Below, in pieces: positions 58,472-64,000 of a DNA stretch of 64,000 bases (position 1 is its first letter; every line of letters begins with the position of its first letter). Under the pieces are notes generated by a model. The model searched no databases, was not told the origin of the DNA, and worked only from the letters and a program-made list of their open reading frames with translations. Both the position numbers and the translations under genes were made by a program. The stretch covers positions 6,680,224-6,744,223 of the forward strand of contig JACYXH010000826.1 in assembly GCA_026745465.1 (NCBI GenBank). Direction: 5' to 3'. The DNA comes from Lota lota. Taxonomy: Eukaryota; Chordata; Actinopteri; Gadiformes; Lotidae.

Positions 58472-61154
58472 ATGAAACAAAAAAAGAGTGCAAAAATGCG
58501 GGCGACAGGCATTTTTAACCCTGCAAAAATGTGGAAGAGAGAGCTGGAGGGAAAACAAGAGAGAGATAGAGGGGTAGAGGAAAGAGAATGATCTAGTGCC
58601 ATAATTGTATCTGGTGTCTGAGTGTGCACCTCTGCGAGGTATGAGAGTGATGTCATTACACAAGCTGACCCGTGACCCCTCCCAGAGTACCCTGTTGTCC
58701 ATACCTGGCTGTGGTCTGTCCACATGCAGACACACTGTGTAATCTAGTGGGTGAACACCGGGTAATACTGACAGATGGAATGCAGACTTTTTATACTCCA
58801 GTTGTCAAGCTCAACCTTTTTTTGGTGGTTTTCCCTTTTTTTGTGTTTTTGTGTACAGATTTTCCCGTACTTTACAGACTACAATAGGTGCACTATAAAA
58901 GCTGTAATCATATTCATAACATCACACAGGTATACAAAGTTTTAATGAACCTGTCACGTTACAGTCCAGAGCAGCATGTCCTCCCTGACCTCCAGCTGGG
59001 GGGTTCTGCATGTAGGGCAGAGAGTCAGCCAAACCTCCGCCCTAAAAGGTTTACTGGGACCCATATCTGGTCTCAGGCTGTGTGTGTGTGTCTGTGTGTG
59101 TGTCTGTGTGTATGTGTATGTGTGCGTGTGCGTGTGCATAACTCAGATGAGGTGAGAGCGACTACTAGCGACCAGCGTAGGGCTTGGGGACGCATGGCTC
59201 TCTCCCCACAGAGGCTGGGTCTCGGCCAAGGAGCTTCCTCCAGGTCGCTTGGGGCTCCACAGCAATCCGCTAACACCTGTCACAGAGCACCAGATTTTCC
59301 TCTGTACATGGGGGTGAACAAGTAGCCTGGAGGTTTGAAACAACATCACTCGGCCAATGATTTTATTTATAGCTTTAATACGAAGGGAAGCTCTTCCCCC
59401 CCCCCCCACCCCCCCACTGCAGTCTCAGTCCCGTCCCCAGAGCTCTTTAGACTACAGCGTCAGCGAAGTGGAAGCACTGGTCAATGACATTCTCCGAAAC
59501 AATCTCACAATATATATTTTTGTTTTCTCGAAACAACACAATAAGCATAAAATTGACCTTCAGCGGTATCTACACACAGCACATTGGACCAATTCAGCCA
59601 TGTGTGTCTGAGTACACCCAAGTGTGTGTGTGTGTGTGTAAAAGTTTGTACTGCACAACATGGTGTATGGTCCTGCGAAGGCCTTCAAGGCCGTCTCTTA
59701 CTCTTTCATTTTTCTTCTCCATAAGGCTCCGGTTGGTGCCTGAGAAATAAGCACTGACAATACCAACTGTTATTATTGTCTAGACTCTGAATACCTTCCT
59801 GTTTTACACAACCATTATCCCCACAAACACAAGAGCTTGTCTCAAAAGACCAGAGGTAACATTTAAGCTCTTCTGGAGACTAGAAGTTGCCTTTCACCAA
59901 AGGGTGTAACCACCCCCTACTCTGCATACGACCATACCACCACGATACCACTCCAGTGAGGAAGATGTCGACCTGTCACCTCCATTTATCCAGAAGAGCC
60001 TTCCGCTTGATCTCATAACCACTCACCCTCAGACCTTTTTATTCGTTCATGTTTCACTGCCCAAGTGAGTCATACTTCACCTTTAAGAGATTGGAAGAAT
60101 ATGTATGAGTCCTCGTTGGAATTTCAATGCTCCTGCACATGGCAGATTTGTGCAAATGTGTTTTCTGCATGCAGTCGACTAAACACGGTGGTCCTCTATA
60201 TAGTCTCAGGGTAGCATATATGAGCAGTACCTCATCGCTTTACTTTGGCTTGACTCTGAAAGCCAAAGTTTGAATGATTTCATTAGTCCATAAGAGAAAA
60301 TAGAAATGTGCACTTTAGGAGCATCTGGATGCAACTTTACCATATAATCTGAAAAAACTCTGTTCAACACATTATATAGTATAATATAATTTAATGTAAT
60401 ATAATATAATTTAATGTAATACATGTTTGATAGAGACTTTGTGGCATTTTGCTTTTTGAAGGTTAGAAAGTTTACTTTGTTTGTACGCTCCCATATAGCA
60501 TATAACCATGCTATACGCATGAATATGAATTCCTTTCACATGAAGTAAAGTTTGCCAGGAAGGGGCCACATACACTGGCATAGGTTCTGTGCTTTTGGAG
60601 GAGCTTTTACTACCTTTACCAGCTCTAAGGGATTTTTGTGCATCTCTGTATGACTTGCTTCACAGTTCGGTTCACTTGGACAGTTAGAAGTGTTTACTGA
60701 GGAAAAGCACCGATTGTTTAGAACAGGAAAAAAAAGAGGAAAAATACCTAGCAGTGAACTGTTGCAAATGCTCAAATTGAATATAATAACTGCTGTTATG
60801 TTCTAGAATAACCAATAGGACTCTTTAGGGGCAGGAAATGAAAGAGCATTTGAAAAGCACCATTACAAATAAAATAAAATTACGGAAAGGTTTCTCTATT
60901 ATGGCATTTTTACCAGTGCCTGAGGCTGCATATCAGCAACAACACAAACTGATACAGAACCCTGGTCAGTGGCTAATAGTCTCCCATTTCTTATTTGGAG
61001 AGGGCTCTGGCAATGATGCCAACAACAAAGAAGATTTCATACCTTTTGGAATTATAATGTGGAAAATCAAGCTTACTTTACTTTTGCTCTCGCTCATTCA
61101 TTTTCTTTCCTTTCTCCATCTCTCTCACAAACCCCAATCAAATTGACAGCCCCA

Positions 61155-61290
61155 CCCTTCCTCTCCCCCTCTCTCTATCTCTCTCTCTCTCTCTCCCCAG
61201 CTCCGTCTCTCTCTATCTCTCCCCTCTCTCTATCTCTCCCTCTCTGTCTCTCTCTGTCTCGCTCCCCCTCTCTCTCTCTCTCTCTATCCT
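61155..61290. repeat. CT-rich microsatellite
   Basis: CTCTCTATCTCTC blocks over about 135 nt with CCCCCTC interruptions. Confidence 0.88.
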
Positions 61291-62047
61291 TGAGGGAGTG
61301 TTTTACATAAACAGCCGTTGCTGTAGGGAGCTTCCTATCGACCTGAGCTCTTTCAATTTCTGAGTTCTAATAGCTTTCACAAACATCATCAGAAATACTC
61401 TCTGGCATAGTAGTCTGATATTCAATCGCTGGCGTGCACTTATCCCACCAAGTGACACTGCTTGATCTTTTGGTCATCTCAGATAATACAATTGTTCCGA
61501 TCCGTTCAATCTTAATTTTTCCAGTGTAGACAAACACAACTGGAGATCAATAAAATCCACTTTGGCAAATTGGCACCTCTTAATGTCTGGATTCATATGA
61601 CGCAAGCGGTAGCACAGAAAACACACAGACACAGAAGCACAGAAACACGAACACAGCTACACTTGGTGCACCGGGCACACACACACTCTGGTGCAATGTC
61701 ACGGCATAATTTGAAAGATAAATAAAAAAAGGGATGGAAGAAAATACATTGAGTAAAATAAATCCATATTCAAGTGAATTGTGAAAAGGCTATTTTCTAA
61801 CGTGCAGGGGGTTAATTTATTGCAGTAAACCTGAGGCAGACACAGGAAATCCCACCCGTTCTGTTTGTGCTGCAGTGAACATTCTAAACGTAGTATTCTC
61901 ATTGGCATCTAATCATTCTCAGGGATTAAGAGTTGTTTAAGAGCTGTTGGACTTGCAGGATGCTAAAATTAAAGAAGAAAATTAAAATTATAACTTCCGA
62001 GGAGCCTCTATCTTGAGGCAACAAATGCAACTCAGAAATTAGCTTAC

Positions 62048-62050
<3 letters not shown>

Positions 62051-62094
<44 letters not shown>
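62051..62094. repeat. GT microsatellite (22 units)
   Basis: An uninterrupted GT run between CCAC and ATTACAC. Confidence 0.93.
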
Positions 62095-62096
<2 letters not shown>

Positions 62097-64000
62097 TACA
62101 CAATTTAAGCACACAAAATGAATATTCTTGTGTATATTAAACTTGACACGCCAACAGTTAAACATTCCCACATCAACGGATCAGCGATAAACTGAATGCA
62201 TCAGGATACATTGAAGCTATTACTAAACGAGCCCATCCCGTCTTATTGGACAGCAATCTACTAATCTAAAATTATCAATTCAGTTATATATATCCTGCAT
62301 CCGAATGAATGTCATGCAATTCCCCCCCAAAAATTGTCTTCTTTTTTATATATTGTGTGCTAAAATTGAAAATTAAATGAAGACAGCTGTTTTGATTCCT
62401 TTCAAGCCACTTTGCATATTCCTGCATTGGAGTTCACGCGGTTGTCATTTTGGAAGACAGGGTGCCTACTGTGACAGGATTCACAGCCGGGTGAGACTAA
62501 TTGAAGTCTCTAAAATGCCTGAAGGAATGTTGGGTGATGGGGTGTGTTGCCCTGCAGTTCAATGCCGCGCCATCTATGGTGTCATTCTGTCTCTAGCCTA
62601 CGATGAGCCAATATACACAGCCCCCAGACACTGCAAGCTAAAGCAGGTTAAGAGGCAGGTTTTCTGACCGGACGTCACAATAGTGTGGCTTTGTGATCCA
62701 GCGTGAGCCACAACAGAAAGACGGTGAAACATTGATGACATTGTAAGAGTCGGATCTGGAAGTTCCTTTATTACTTATTAGGCATTTATGTTATTATTTT
62801 GTTTTGGTGAAATTTGTATTGTATTTATGAGTCATCCACCGTTATTACAATTAGTCTATGGATATTTAAATAATATACAAACATCCGCAAAGAAAACACT
62901 TGGAATACACTCTGGGTGATGAAATGCATGCCGTTATTCACCTCCCCTGGCACAATATCAATACTCGAAACCACATCAAATCAGAGGCAGGTTATGATTA
63001 ATATGTGCTGATACGAGTAGATATTTTTCTGTAAAATAACACACCCCTTTCATTAAATTTGTTTAGCAAAGACGCGGCGTAGGCAATGCTATGGCCCTGT
63101 GGCTAGCCTATTTATAAACCAATTAGCAAAAAGCTAATTATGAAGGTAAAACCATTACAAAACCTACACTGATAAACCCGATGCTCAGCTCCGGTGTGTT
63201 AGCATGAGAAATGGATGCCCTTGAAGGGGCTTAGAGACTTGGCCCTGAGGGTGTGGGCAAAGTTTTTCAATCTTAACGTTCTCTTTCTATTGTTTCTGTT
63301 AACACAGAGAACATTTAGTGAATTCCCTCGTCTTCTTCCAACGAAATGTTTCTGGTGGTATTCCTTCTACATGTTAAAAAAATGTTAAACAATAAAATAA
63401 CCTAGAGACAAAAATGAGAGTTTCCTGATCATTTAGAAGGGTTTAATTCAGTACGGATATAGTTAGTTAAGGGAACGCTTAATCCCAAAATAAATGTTTT
63501 TGTTCCAGTGAATTAAAAAGTGTATATTTAACACCTCTCTCTGTCTGCTTAACATGGAATATACGGTAACTAAAAACATATTCTCCAGATGTCACCTGGG
63601 TCCCCCCCATACTGAAAAAGCCACTTTTCTTCTACTTTAGCTTTTTCGCTCCTCTAACGCTGTTCTGCTGAAGCAAGATTGCCTTCAACTCATTAGGTCT
63701 CAATTCAACGGCGCATTTGAAAGCTGGTGACGGGGAAAGGGAGATAGCGACAGCAGAGAAAGAAAAGCATGGATGGGGCCGAACAGTTAAAGCCAATTCC
63801 TTCGCAGAACCACCGCAGGGTGCTCGGAAGCATTCTCACTCAACATGTTGATGCTTGCGGCCTACAAGTTCTGCAGAGAGCAACTCTAGCTGGAGAGGAC
63901 TGCCTTTGATGTGCTGAGAAAATTCATTGGCAACAGCCTAGGAGAGACATGGCACGCAGAGCTGTGTCTCTCGGCCCAGCTGGGGAGGGGAGAGAGAGAG

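Larger units (their letters stand above)
57301..64000. other. intergenic stretch to the window end
   Basis: Microsatellites (57720-57967, 58417-58460, 59080-59140, 61155-61290, 62051-62094) lie in otherwise AT-rich sequence. No exon with splice sites or recognised element was found. 62377-62667 is an open frame of 96 codons without recognisable similarity. Confidence 0.6.

Noticed and set aside
62377..62667. 96-codon ORF near the window end
   Set aside because: No recognisable domain, no splice or promoter context, and ordinary length for chance in this composition.
63700..64000. Possible exon of a neighbouring gene at the right edge
   Set aside because: The region is GC-richer with a short open stretch, but no splice-bounded frame or similarity I can name.

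Overview
The window looks like nuclear DNA of a ray-finned (teleost) fish. It holds a vertebrate multi-exon gene with GT-AG introns and a fish-style repeat landscape: L2/CR1-like and Rex/L2-like LINE remnants, hAT relics, a Ty3/Gypsy- or ERV-like solo LTR, and a dispersed fish MITE-like repeat. Simple-sequence DNA is exceptionally dense. Cod-like (gadiform) fishes are known for such density, but the species cannot be named from sequence alone.

The only gene I can support is the 3' half of a type R2B receptor tyrosine phosphatase on the + strand, which I identify as ptpru. Eighteen coding exons lie between 4585 and 38987. They join in frame into 2190 nt (729 codons plus stop): the last 12 residues before the transmembrane exon, the membrane span, a tyrosine-rich juxtamembrane microexon, the juxtamembrane region, phosphatase domain D1, phosphatase domain D2 and the natural C-terminus. 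The signal peptide, MAM, Ig and fibronectin type III exons must lie upstream of the window; I found none in 1-4584. D1 carries WPE in place of WPD, lacks a recognisable KNRY phosphotyrosine loop, and has Val for the usual Ala in the P-loop. This fits the pseudophosphatase character known for PTPRU.

The introns are packed with minisatellites (units of about 10, 20/21, 28, 33, 35, 43 and 47 bp) and microsatellites. Several abut splice acceptors, notably TG, CT/CTAT and poly-C tracts. One intron holds an antisense LINE fragment, and the intron upstream of the first visible exon holds a retroelement-like gag-type ORF.

From 38988 onward comes the putative ptpru 3' UTR, with a perfect 27-bp-stem hairpin 45 nt after the stop codon and a poly(A) signal at 40634. 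About 23 kb of apparently intergenic DNA follows. The clearest structure there is a 675-bp solo LTR (46864-47538) flanked by a 5-bp duplication (GGAGC). It is nested inside an antisense L2/CR1-like LINE, and its own body contains a 182-bp CT tract. A hAT/ZBED-like transposase relic, a MITE-like element with inverted ends and further microsatellites fill the rest. No second protein-coding gene, tRNA, rRNA or CRISPR array is supported.
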